From positions 1-9,997 of the forward strand of contig JADFVM010000308.1 of the NCBI GenBank assembly GCA_015222555.1: 9,997 nucleotides of DNA. The letters run 5' to 3'. Shown here piece by piece: positions 1-7,235 of the stretch. Both the position numbers and the translations under genes were made by a program. Below the pieces are notes generated by a model. That model searched no databases and was not told where the DNA came from. It saw only the letters and a list, made by a program, of their open reading frames with translations. This DNA comes from Pseudomonadota bacterium (GTDB taxonomy: Bacteria; Desulfobacterota; JADFVX01). Position 1 is the stretch's first letter; each line of letters starts with the position of its first letter.

Positions 1-79
1 AACTCTCATTTACTCTTGCAATGACATCCGCTAGTATGCTAGGTTTAAAGGGATATAACATCTCAACTCGACTAAAGCT

Positions 80-469
80 ATGGTCCCTGGATTTAATCAC
101 AATATAAAACATGAAGGCAAGACGTACCACATTCAAACGGAGGACAGTGGTCTAAAGACACCCCACATCATTACACTCCTATATGTAGGTGGCACTATCC
201 TGGCCAGAAAGAAAACAAGTTATGCCGACATTCTGAAGGTCAACGACCTCCATTCTGTTGTAAAAGAACTAATGGAAGAACAGCATAAATCAATGCTAAG
301 GCAGCTCATTGACGGTGCTTTTGACGACCCTGATAAAGCGCCCCCCCCCCCTACCTCCCCCACACTTACGAAAGATGAGGAGAAAAGCAAATTTGGAAAT
401 GATGTCATCTCAGATAAAGGACTGGATGAAGTCATCCTTAATTTCCTGTCATCTGAGATTGAAGAATAA
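80..469 (+). CDS. Small conserved hypothetical protein with a C11 tract in the gene
   Basis: This gene encodes 129 residues of unknown function. Residues 1-82 look like a compact conserved domain: a stretch rich in beta-forming residues (HNIKHEGKTYHIQTED, then PHIITLLYVGGTILARKKTSY) followed by a helix (LHSVVKELMEEQHKSMLRQL). I recall similar N-termini among deltaproteobacterial hypothetical proteins, but no function is known to me. From residue 83 on the protein is low-complexity (four prolines, then Lys/Glu-rich) and ends in a short acidic helix. There is no signal peptide or membrane segment, so it is probably cytoplasmic. ATG 80 is the only start, because an in-frame TAA lies at 56-58 with no other start codon between, and there is no clear Shine-Dalgarno. 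The proline stretch is encoded by eleven consecutive C (341-351), a slippage-prone tract. The gene precedes ftsE but a 157-base structured spacer separates them, so co-transcription is uncertain. Confidence 0.8.
   Translation: MVPGFNHNIKHEGKTYHIQTEDSGLKTPHIITLLYVGGTILARKKTSYADILKVNDLHSVVKELMEEQHKSMLRQLIDGAFDDPDKAPPPPTSPTLTKDEEKSKFGNDVISDKGLDEVILNFLSSEIEE
341..351 (+). repeat. C11 homopolymer inside the coding region
   Basis: Eleven consecutive C encode most of Pro88-Pro91 of the upstream small gene. Loss of one C would move reading into a frame that stays open to 494 and gives a different, slightly longer tail. Gain of one C would end translation at TGA 376-378. A run this long is a classic slippage site, but it is also a common place for sequencing error. 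Confidence 0.9.
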
Positions 470-486
470 TACGCCATACGCCCAAC

Positions 487-504
487 CCGGATAAACCGGA
501 TAAG
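487..504 (+). repeat. Short tandem repeat, two 9-base units
   Basis: CCGGATAAA is followed directly by CCGGATAAG just after the small hypothetical gene. Two copies only, so this may be chance. It lies in the non-coding spacer before ftsE. Confidence 0.4.
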
Positions 505-520
505 TGCCTTCACGTAATCA

Positions 521-561
521 AGTCTTCGTAGCATGCCTTCGGAGGGCGATTCTGCGAAGCT
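521..561. repeat. Imperfect hairpin in the spacer before ftsE
   Basis: The arm at 524-537 (CTTCGTAGCATGCC) pairs with 545-559 (GGCGATTCTGCGAAG). There is one G-T wobble, one mismatch (C532 against T551) and one bulged base (G548); the loop is at 538-544. Two further pairs outside (A521-T561, G522-C560) are possible across a bulged T. No T run follows on either side, so it does not look like an intrinsic terminator. It resembles a dispersed palindromic (REP-like) element, which I cannot confirm from one copy. Confidence 0.6.
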
Positions 562-596
562 AAATAATTTTCTGCCAGAAAAGCAAAAAATTATTT
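562..596. repeat. AT-rich inverted repeat with a nested competing hairpin
   Basis: AAATAATTTT (562-571) is perfectly repeated in inverted form at 587-596 with a 15-base spacer. Inside it, TTTTCTG (568-574) and CAGAAAA (576-582) form a second inverted repeat sharing bases 568-571 with the outer arm, so the two structures exclude each other. It lies 31 bases before the ftsE start codon. Mutually exclusive folds in a leader can regulate expression, but AT-rich sequence also makes such pairs by chance. Confidence 0.5.
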
Positions 597-626
597 CTAA
601 GTCACTAAAAACGTTCTGAGACTACC

Positions 627-1286
627 ATGATTGAGATGTACCACGTATATATGGCCTACCAGAGAGATGCTAATGCCCTTGAAGACATCAACCTGAAAAT
701 AGAGAAAGGCTCCTTTGTTTTGCTGACCGGCCCAAGTGGTGCGGGGAAAAGTACCCTGTTAAAACTCATTACATGTCAAGAGAAAGCAACAAAGGGACAA
801 ATTCTGGTGGGAGGAAGAAATATCGTCAGGATAAGGCACTCAAGCATCCCCTACCTTAGGCGAAATACAGGCATCGTTTTTCAAGACTTCAAACTCCTCA
901 ACAAAAGAACAATCATAGATAATGTATCTCTGCCCCTTGAAATTATTGGAAAAAGCCGAAAGGAAATTAAGCATAAAGCATGGAACGTACTCAAAATGGT
1001 GGGCCTCCAGCATAAAATCGCCAGCTACCCCCTTCAACTGTCTGGTGGAGAACAGCAAAGAGTTGCCATTGCCAGGGCACTGGTAAATGATCCCGCTATT
1101 CTTCTTGCAGATGAACCGACGGGAAACCTGGACAAAGAAAACTCGGAATATATTATGGAATTACTCAGGAGGGCTAATACAAAGGGGACAACGATTATGC
1201 TGGCCACACACGACAAGAATCTGATAGAAAATTACCATTACAGAGTCGTTGGCCTGGAAAAAGGGAAAATCATTTCTAATGGATAA
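627..1286 (+). CDS. ftsE: Cell division ATP-binding protein FtsE
   Basis: FtsE is the cytoplasmic ATPase of the FtsEX divisome complex, which drives conformational changes in FtsX to control septal peptidoglycan hydrolysis rather than transporting a substrate. All ABC ATPase motifs are visible: Walker A GPSGAGKST (residues 35-43), Q-loop Gln86 (VFQD), signature LSGGE (138-142), Walker B ILLADEP (158-164) with catalytic Glu163, D-loop NLD (167-169) and switch His195 (ATHD). The 219-residue length and the MIEM start fit the family. ATG 627 has no clear Shine-Dalgarno. The immediate ftsX neighbour separates it from the closely related LolD and MacB-type ATPases. No good sigma70 promoter is visible in the 157-base spacer before it, which holds two inverted repeats. 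Unusually, ftsX does not overlap or abut this gene but starts 90 bases downstream. Confidence 0.97.
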   Translation: MIEMYHVYMAYQRDANALEDINLKIEKGSFVLLTGPSGAGKSTLLKLITCQEKATKGQILVGGRNIVRIRHSSIPYLRRNTGIVFQDFKLLNKRTIIDNVSLPLEIIGKSRKEIKHKAWNVLKMVGLQHKIASYPLQLSGGEQQRVAIARALVNDPAILLADEPTGNLDKENSEYIMELLRRANTKGTTIMLATHDKNLIENYHYRVVGLEKGKIISNG

Positions 1287-1376
1287 TCTCGGACAAGGCT
1301 CTCAACAGTCATTAAATTCGGACCTTGACAAACAACTTACTATGAAAAAGCAACCCTTATTAGTTACTCCATAACC

Positions 1377-2282
1377 ATGGTTTTTATAAAAACTTCATAT
1401 TTTTTAAATAAAGCCCTGGACAATATCAGGCAAAACCCCTTTGTAAATCTCATTGCCATTGGGGTCATAGCGATCTCCTTTCTCATATTCAGCACTTTTT
1501 TAATGCTATTCAGCAACCTGAACTCTCTTCTTGCTTTGTGGGAAGAAGAAATCCAGATTGAACTTTTTCTCGATGACAATTTGTCGGGGGAAAAGATTGA
1601 TGCACTGCAAAAGAAAATTTTGTCTATGGCCAATGTTAAGGAAATCCGTTACATAAACAAGGAGGAGGCCCTTTCAAGTTTCAAAAAAAGCATACCCGGC
1701 ATGGATGTACTAGTAAAAGATTTAAATAACAATCCTCTACCCGCTTCATTTGAGATCAAACTGGCAGAATCTTCAAAAAGCTTCGATATGGTTAAGGCCG
1801 CGGCAAAAAAACTGTCTACCATTGATGGGGTCAATGATGCAGTATACGGACAGGAATGGGTTGAACGATTTTCAACGTCTCTAGCAATCGCAAGGCTTGT
1901 TGGCCTTATAATAGGAGCATTCCTCCTAATGGCGACCATTTTTATTGTTTCAAACACTATTAAACTGACTGTTTATACGAGAAAAGAAGAATTGGAAATT
2001 ACTCGCTTGCTTGGGGCAACAGACCGTTTTATCAGGCTGCCTTTCTTTATCGAAGGTATTTTACAGGGGCTTGCAGGCTCTGCTCTCTCACTGGCGGGAC
2101 TCTACCTGGCGTACAGGATATTTATTATCAAGGTCAGTTCATCCGTACAGGCCTCTCTCGTCACGGGAACCTTTCAGATTAGCTTCCTGTCTACACCTAC
2201 AATTACCTACGTATTGTTCGGGGGCATGGCTCTGGGCCTCTTTGGAAGTTTTATTTCCCTTGGAAGATTTTTAAAGGTATAA
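1377..2282 (+). CDS. ftsX: Cell division protein FtsX (permease-like subunit)
   Basis: FtsX is the inner-membrane partner of FtsE and passes the ATPase signal to periplasmic hydrolase activators. The 301-residue protein shows the expected topology: a short cytoplasmic N-terminus, TM1 about 23-47, a periplasmic domain about 50-170, TM2 about 172-193, TM3 about 223-250 and TM4 about 275-297. The segment between TM2 and TM3 (SNTIKLTVYTRKEELEITRL, then LGATDRFIRLPFFIEG) is the most conserved part of the family and contacts the ATPase. The reading frame is open back to 1329 but ATG 1377 is the only ATG, GTG or TTG there. It has no visible Shine-Dalgarno. The next gene starts 4 bases after its stop. 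In characterised systems the periplasmic domain binds EnvC or PcsB, and an EnvC-like gene follows here. Confidence 0.95.
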   Translation: MVFIKTSYFLNKALDNIRQNPFVNLIAIGVIAISFLIFSTFLMLFSNLNSLLALWEEEIQIELFLDDNLSGEKIDALQKKILSMANVKEIRYINKEEALSSFKKSIPGMDVLVKDLNNNPLPASFEIKLAESSKSFDMVKAAAKKLSTIDGVNDAVYGQEWVERFSTSLAIARLVGLIIGAFLLMATIFIVSNTIKLTVYTRKEELEITRLLGATDRFIRLPFFIEGILQGLAGSALSLAGLYLAYRIFIIKVSSSVQASLVTGTFQISFLSTPTITYVLFGGMALGLFGSFISLGRFLKV

Positions 2283-2286
2283 TGAA

Positions 2287-3513
2287 ATGGTGAGAATTTT
2301 AATCATTCTCATACTGATTATTCAGGCTTTCGCTCCCCCCCATACATTTGCCGGAGAAACGCAAGAAATAAAAAAGAATCTTGTTAAGGAAAAAAAGAAG
2401 CTTAAAGATGTCCTGGATAAGATAGAAGAGGGGGAAAAAGACCTGGAAGAAGCTGCGCTTAAAGAAAAAGAGCTACTAATGGAACTGGGTGAAATTGAAG
2501 AAATTATAGAAAAAAGAGAAAATGCTGTCATAGAAGTTGAATATGCTACGTCAAAACTTCATAAAAAGATCATAAAGGAAGCGAAACGTGCAGATTTTTT
2601 GAAGAAAGAAAAGGCGCAAAAGGAAGAGAGTCTAATAAAAAGGATGGTCGCTCTCTATAAAATTGGCCGCGTTGGCCCAGTTAAAGCTCTTTTTTCATCA
2701 GATTCATACATTTCACTCTTAAAGAGACTTAATTTTATGCAATTAATTATGCAAAACGATCTCGATGTTATCGAGGAATACAGATTGAATACTGAAGAAC
2801 TGAACTCAAAGCTGCAAGACCTCAACAGGGACAAAGAGGAAGCTGAAAAACTTAAAAAAAAGTTGAAGTCAACCCGGGAGGCAGCAGGGGTAGAGTTTAA
2901 TAGAAAAAAACGCCTGCTCACGTCAGTCAGTAAATCAAGGATCTTGCACGAAAAGGCCTTAAAAGAGATGGAAACATCCTCAACAAAGCTTGGACTGATG
3001 ATTTCAAGGCTGGAGAACTCCCTTTACCTGGAAAAAAATGTAGATGGAAGCCATCGTTTTTCTGATTTAAAGGGGCGCCTGGATTTCCCCTCAGAAGGCG
3101 AGATTTTATCCTTTTACGGAAAGACTAAAGACCCTAGATTCAACACGACAATTCTTCAAAAAGGCATAGAGATTGCGGCCCCAAGAGGCGCCGACATAAG
3201 GGCAATCTATGACGGAAAAGTACTTTACGCCGACTGGTTTAGAGGATACGGGAAAATTATCATCATCGACCACGGTGAGGGTTATTATTCCCTTTCGGCT
3301 CATGCCTCTAAACTTCTTAAAAAAGTGGACACACTCGTAAAAAAAGGTGAGTCTGTCGCGATAGTAGGCGACACGGGCTCCCTGAAAGGCCCCTTTCTAT
3401 ATTTTGAAATAAGACATAAAGGTAAGCCAGTTGATCCACTCGACTGGTTAAACATACCCTTGAATAATTTGAAAGACATTAATCAAAAAGTAAAGTTCAG
3501 GAGAAAGAAATGA
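2287..3513 (+). CDS. envC: EnvC-like murein hydrolase activator (degenerate LytM/M23 domain)
   Basis: In characterised bacteria EnvC is recruited by FtsX and activates cell-wall amidases at the septum. The 408-residue protein has a signal peptide (about 1-22), long coiled coils rich in Lys and Glu (about 25-125 and 155-250) and a C-terminal LytM domain (about 268-388). The LytM fold is recognisable (KGIEIAAPRGADIRAIYDGK, then LYADWFRGYGKIIIIDHGEG), but most zinc ligands of active M23 peptidases are gone. The first His is Gln291, the Asp of the GIDI motif is Glu295, and the GPHLHFE motif reads GPFLYFE (369-374 region) with both His lost; only His339 remains. This matches non-catalytic activators. 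AAAGG at 2273-2277 lies 9 bases before ATG 2287 and supports that start over ATG 2282, which stops after three codons. The ctpA start overlaps its stop by 4 bases. Its place directly after ftsEX supports EnvC over a generic M23 protein. Confidence 0.9.
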   Translation: MVRILIILILIIQAFAPPHTFAGETQEIKKNLVKEKKKLKDVLDKIEEGEKDLEEAALKEKELLMELGEIEEIIEKRENAVIEVEYATSKLHKKIIKEAKRADFLKKEKAQKEESLIKRMVALYKIGRVGPVKALFSSDSYISLLKRLNFMQLIMQNDLDVIEEYRLNTEELNSKLQDLNRDKEEAEKLKKKLKSTREAAGVEFNRKKRLLTSVSKSRILHEKALKEMETSSTKLGLMISRLENSLYLEKNVDGSHRFSDLKGRLDFPSEGEILSFYGKTKDPRFNTTILQKGIEIAAPRGADIRAIYDGKVLYADWFRGYGKIIIIDHGEGYYSLSAHASKLLKKVDTLVKKGESVAIVGDTGSLKGPFLYFEIRHKGKPVDPLDWLNIPLNNLKDINQKVKFRRKK

Positions 3514-4859
3514 AAAAACAAAAAAAGTTTTTTAAGCCTATCACCTTAGTCGCTCTGATACTACTCATTACACTCAGCCTCGGAATGGCTTTGTCAGATC
3601 GAGTGACGGCAAAAGCTGAAGGGACTTATGAAAACCTTAAAATATTTTCGCAGATCCTCACCATTGTACAAAAGAATTATGTAGAAGAAGTTAACACAAA
3701 AGATCTCATTTATGGCGCAGTTAAAGGGATGTTGTCCTCCTTAGATCCTCACTCTTCTTTTATGCCACCGGAGGCTTTTTCTGAAATGCAGGTTGACACA
3801 AAAGGAAGCTTTGGAGGTGTGGGGATAGAGATTACCATGAAAGAAGGCGTTTTAACCGTTGTATCGCCCATTGAAGACACTCCCGCCTTCAGGGCCGGCA
3901 TAGAGGCCGGGGATATCATAGCGAAGATTGACGGAGAAATGACAAAGGACATGACCATCATGGACGCCGTTAGAAAAATGAGGGGAAAAACAGGAACCAA
4001 AGTCGTTTTATCCATATTCAGGAAGGGAGAGCCCGAACTGATTGACTTTGACATTATACGGGCCGTCATTAAAATCAAAAGTGTAAAATATACAACATTG
4101 GAAAACAGTTATGCCTATGTCAGGATTTCACAGTTTCAGCAAAGAACAACGCGAGACCTCAATGCAGCGCTAAAAAAGATAACAAAAGAAACGGGTGGCA
4201 TTAAGGGGCTCATTCTGGACGTGAGGAATAATCCGGGGGGACTCCTCGATCAGGCCGTAAAAGTTTCAGACGCCTTTATATCTTCGGGCCTCATCGTTTA
4301 TACCGATGGAAGGCTGGAGTCTCAGAAAATGAAGTTTTTTGCAAAGGAATCAGGGACCCAGCCTGATTACCCCATAGTCGTTCTTGTCAATGCCGGCAGT
4401 GCCAGCGCTTCTGAAATTGTCGCAGGTGCTATTCAGGACACAGGCAGAGGAGTCATCCTTGGAACGAAAACCTTTGGCAAGGGATCCGTTCAAACCATTA
4501 TTCCAATTGAAGATGGCTCTGGGGTTAGAATTACAACTGCCAGATACTATACACCCAGCGGCAGGTCTATACAGGCGGAAGGGATTGTCCCCGACCTGGT
4601 CGTTGCAAATGCAGTGACGTCTCCCGACAAGGTACGACATGTCATTCGAGAAAAAGACTTAAAAGGTCATATCCCCAATGGCAATAAAAAGAAACTCTCT
4701 AAACCTGAGAAGAAAGATAAGGACAAAAAATCTGAAGAAAATGTGATTGCAGAAATACCCAAACTTGTCGACATTGAGAAGGACGATCAGGCAAAGGCTG
4801 CATTAGATATCCTGAAAAGCTGGAATATCTTCAAGGCAGGGCTTCATAAAACATCTTGA
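3510..4859 (+). CDS. ctpA: C-terminal processing periplasmic protease (S41, CtpA family)
   Basis: This is a serine protease that trims or degrades exported proteins from their C-termini in the periplasm; several homologues control levels of peptidoglycan hydrolases. The 449 residues contain an N-terminal signal or anchor (about 10-28), the cap helices with the LDPHSSFMPPEAF motif (78-90), a PDZ domain (about 97-187) that gates the active site, and the tail-specific protease core (about 195-370). The catalytic set is visible as Ser299 (GSASASE), Lys324 (TFGKG) and Gln328, with the spacing known from CtpB. A Lys-rich linker (393-410) precedes a short C-terminal helix containing the AKAALDILK motif. 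AGGAG at 3499-3503 lies 6 bases before ATG 3510, inside the end of envC, and the ATGA overlap implies translational coupling. The ftsEX-envC neighbours suggest a role in turnover of divisome hydrolase factors, which is inference. Confidence 0.95.
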   Translation: MKKQKKFFKPITLVALILLITLSLGMALSDRVTAKAEGTYENLKIFSQILTIVQKNYVEEVNTKDLIYGAVKGMLSSLDPHSSFMPPEAFSEMQVDTKGSFGGVGIEITMKEGVLTVVSPIEDTPAFRAGIEAGDIIAKIDGEMTKDMTIMDAVRKMRGKTGTKVVLSIFRKGEPELIDFDIIRAVIKIKSVKYTTLENSYAYVRISQFQQRTTRDLNAALKKITKETGGIKGLILDVRNNPGGLLDQAVKVSDAFISSGLIVYTDGRLESQKMKFFAKESGTQPDYPIVVLVNAGSASASEIVAGAIQDTGRGVILGTKTFGKGSVQTIIPIEDGSGVRITTARYYTPSGRSIQAEGIVPDLVVANAVTSPDKVRHVIREKDLKGHIPNGNKKKLSKPEKKDKDKKSEENVIAEIPKLVDIEKDDQAKAALDILKSWNIFKAGLHKTS

Positions 4860-5749
4860 TGAAAAAAAAACAATCGAAAAAAAGAAAAAAAGGCAATGAC
4901 AACTTAAAGTTAGTCTATCTTTTTATCGCAATTGTTATCGCTTTAACGGGCATCCTTTTTTTCATTGCAGGGCCGGAAGATCATAGCGAGAGACCTCTTG
5001 TCGCTACGCAAAGACCGGGGAAAGTTCTAGAAGCTACTCTTCCTCAGACGGCCGAAAGTCAAGCTGATGAACCGACAATCATATCTTCTTTGCCGAAACT
5101 CGCTGTTATCATAGATGATATCGGCTTTAATAAGCGTTTTACAGACTTACTCGATATACAGGTTCCCCTTACACTCGCCATCATCCCCTTTACGCCCTAC
5201 TCTCGTGAAGCAGCCACAAAAGGCCATACAGCCGGTCTGGAAGTGATGCTGCACTTACCGATGGAACCAAAGGGCTATCCTGCATCCAACCCCGGACAAG
5301 GTGCATTGCTCACCACCATGAGTGAAAACGACATACTTAATCAAACCATAGCAGACCTGAATGACGTACCCAATATTAAGGGTGTTAACAATCATATGGG
5401 CTCATCCTTTACTGAATATTCAAAGGGTATGAAAATCGTTTTAAAAGAAATTAAAAAACGGAATCTCTTTTTCGTTGACAGTAAAACGTCGATCCACTCC
5501 ACCGGGTATTCGCTTGCAAAGGCCATGAACATCAGGACCGCAGAAAGACATGTTTTCCTCGACAATGTTCAGACGGAAGAGGCCATTACCCAACAACTAC
5601 TGGAAGCCGTTAAGGTCGCTAAAGATAAGGGTGAGGCCGTGGCCATCGGGCACCCTTATCCGTCTACAGTCATTGTATTAAGAAAATTAGCGCCCCACCT
5701 GAAAGAGGAAGGCGTGGAGCTGGTGCTTGCTTCGGCATTAGTTAAATAG
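4859..5749 (+). CDS. Divergent polysaccharide deacetylase, YibQ family
   Basis: The protein has 296 residues from ATG 4859: a Lys-rich cytoplasmic N-terminus (1-16), one membrane anchor (about 18-37), a variable linker (38-78) and a periplasmic domain (about 80-296). The domain has the family motifs LAVIIDDIGF (81-90), MLHLPMEP (130-137), GVNNHMGS (175-182), FFVDSKTS (204-211) and AIGHP (262-266). YibQ proteins have the NodB-like deacetylase fold with retained Asp and His residues, but the substrate is not established. In E. coli yibQ also follows envC, so the linkage to EnvC is conserved and suggests work on cell-wall glycans. The start codon shares one base with the ctpA stop (TGATG). A TTG at 4856 in the same frame would add one residue; I prefer the ATG. 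Confidence 0.87.
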   Translation: MKKKQSKKRKKGNDNLKLVYLFIAIVIALTGILFFIAGPEDHSERPLVATQRPGKVLEATLPQTAESQADEPTIISSLPKLAVIIDDIGFNKRFTDLLDIQVPLTLAIIPFTPYSREAATKGHTAGLEVMLHLPMEPKGYPASNPGQGALLTTMSENDILNQTIADLNDVPNIKGVNNHMGSSFTEYSKGMKIVLKEIKKRNLFFVDSKTSIHSTGYSLAKAMNIRTAERHVFLDNVQTEEAITQQLLEAVKVAKDKGEAVAIGHPYPSTVIVLRKLAPHLKEEGVELVLASALVK

Positions 5750-5756
5750 GCTGAAT

Positions 5757-6956
5757 ATGCCCATCCTGCCCACAAAAATTTTTACCGTCTCAGAGCTGAA
5801 TGAAGCCATCGGCACCCTCCTGGACAGAAACTTCGGTTTCATAACCCTTGAAGGAGAGATATCAAATCTGAGAGTACCTTCATCCGGACATTACTACTTT
5901 ACCCTTAAAGATGAAAAAAGCCAGATAAGGGCCGTCCTCTTTAAGGGGCAAAAGGCTTTTATACCCTTCGAGCTGGAAAATGGACAAAAAATGATCTGCT
6001 TCGGCCGGCTCAGCCTCTATTCTCCGAGGGGAGAATATCAGATCATAATAGAGCAGATTGAACCCTCAGGGCTGGGCTCACTCCACCTCGCATTTGAACA
6101 GCTAAAGGAAAGGCTGGGAAGAGAAGGGCTGTTTGATGAGGACAGGAAAAAACCGCTGCCAGCCTATCCTGAACGGATAGGAATCGTCACGTCCCCTACC
6201 GGCGCAGCTATCAGGGATATACTGAAAGTCCTGGAGAGTAGAAGCCCAGGGGCGCAAATATTGATTTCACCCACCAAAGTCCAGGGCGAGGGAGCCGCCG
6301 AAGAAATAGCAAGTGCAATCGATACGATTAATACGCTTGACGATGTAGACGTCATTATAGTGGGCAGAGGTGGTGGCTCTATTGAAGATCTTTGGGCCTT
6401 CAATGAAGAGGTTGTTGCAAGAGCCATTTCCCGTTCAGCCATGCCGGTCATATCATCGGTAGGGCATGAGCAGGATATCACCATCGCTGACCTTGTGGCT
6501 GATTTAAGGGCACCCACTCCATCGGCAGCGGCTGAAATGGTGACAAGGAGTGATATCTATATTCGGAAAGAACTCAATGGATTAAGTGATCGGCTAAACT
6601 TATCCGCTACTTCAAAAATAAATTCTCAAAAAGCGAGATTAAAGCTGGCATTAAAAGGGCTGACAGATCCCAGAAAAAAGCTCATTGACCTGCGCTTAAG
6701 AGCAGACGAACTTCTCATCAGAATTGAAAACAGGGTAGACGAAAAAATAAACCTGTTGCGGTCAGAGCTAAAGGGAGCAGCAGGAAGACTAGACTCATTA
6801 AGCCCTCTTTCCGTGCTGGCCAGGGGATATCCCATGGCAACCACTTTTCCCGAAGGAAAAATCATCCGGGACATCGTACAAGTCGAAGTTGGAGACAGAC
6901 TGGTAATTCGCCTCAAAAGAGGAGAGCTGCACTGTAAGGTGGAAACAAAAATTTAG
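5757..6956 (+). CDS. xseA: Exodeoxyribonuclease VII large subunit
   Basis: XseA is the catalytic subunit of exonuclease VII, a cytoplasmic enzyme that degrades single-stranded DNA in both directions to oligonucleotides during repair. The 399 residues comprise an N-terminal OB fold (about 5-102, with LEGEISNLRVPSSGHYYFTL), the catalytic domain (about 125-265) with IGIVTSPTGAAIRDIL, the GRGGGSIEDLWAFNEE motif (203-218) and SSVGHEQDITIADLVADLRA (233-252), followed by a coiled coil (about 265-345) that binds the small subunit. A C-terminal beta segment starts with LSVLARGYPM. It is shorter than the 456-residue E. coli protein, mainly in the coiled coil, which is common outside enterics. It starts 7 bases after the yibQ-like stop with no clear Shine-Dalgarno, so it may rely on coupling. 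No xseB follows, although xseA-xseB pairs are frequent. Confidence 0.96.
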   Translation: MPILPTKIFTVSELNEAIGTLLDRNFGFITLEGEISNLRVPSSGHYYFTLKDEKSQIRAVLFKGQKAFIPFELENGQKMICFGRLSLYSPRGEYQIIIEQIEPSGLGSLHLAFEQLKERLGREGLFDEDRKKPLPAYPERIGIVTSPTGAAIRDILKVLESRSPGAQILISPTKVQGEGAAEEIASAIDTINTLDDVDVIIVGRGGGSIEDLWAFNEEVVARAISRSAMPVISSVGHEQDITIADLVADLRAPTPSAAAEMVTRSDIYIRKELNGLSDRLNLSATSKINSQKARLKLALKGLTDPRKKLIDLRLRADELLIRIENRVDEKINLLRSELKGAAGRLDSLSPLSVLARGYPMATTFPEGKIIRDIVQVEVGDRLVIRLKRGELHCKVETKI

Positions 6957-7196
6957 CACCTTAGAAATTATTTTCCTCGTTTTTCTGGCAGAATATAATT
7001 TCGTGAAGATACTTACACCCCTCAAGGGAGTACTGAAAATAGTCCAGTTTATCTGAGCTAGGCAGATGCGGTTCACTAATTAGACTCGGGCAAGCACTAT
7101 TTTTTAAGGTCGGCACACCTGGAGAGACAGGGGATCTGCTGTTCATTATTAATTACCTGAGCGACAGCCCAGCCACGCTCCCGACAGCAAAACATC
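6957..7196. other. Non-coding spacer between xseA and the tRNA promoter
   Basis: I see no supportable gene here. In particular there is no exonuclease VII small subunit. Small open frames on the - strand (for example 6961-7146) show no family motif, and the + frame open from 7043 to 7213 has no convincing start. No intrinsic terminator for the preceding operon is visible. The sequence could be decayed coding DNA, but I cannot name a parent. Confidence 0.5.
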
Positions 7197-7224
7197 TTGA
7201 CATTTCACCATAAATTGATATAAT
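7197..7224 (+). promoter_or_regulatory. Consensus sigma70 promoter for the tRNA gene
   Basis: A perfect -35 box TTGACA (7197-7202) and a perfect -10 box TATAAT (7219-7224) are separated by 16 bases. Transcription would start near 7231, about five bases before the mature tRNA end, which is typical of a strong stable-RNA promoter with a short 5' leader. Confidence 0.9.
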
Positions 7225-7235
7225 TTTTTCTTTTT

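Noticed and set aside
16..40. TTGCAA and TATGCT as a promoter for the first gene
   Set aside because: The spacing is only 13 bases, too short for sigma70.
1325..1330. TTGACA in the ftsE-ftsX gap as an internal promoter
   Set aside because: No -10 box lies at 16-18 bases. The nearest TACTAT is only 7 bases away.
2322..2531. Ser/Phe-rich - strand open frame opposite the envC coiled coil
   Set aside because: It is the complement of Lys/Glu-rich codons. The + strand gene explains the region fully.
4856..4858. TTG start for the YibQ-like gene
   Set aside because: ATG 4859 follows directly in the same frame and forms the usual TGATG junction. The difference is one residue.
6961..7146. Small - strand open frame after xseA
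   Set aside because: It has no recognisable motif or ribosome site, and it sits antisense in a spacer between + strand units.
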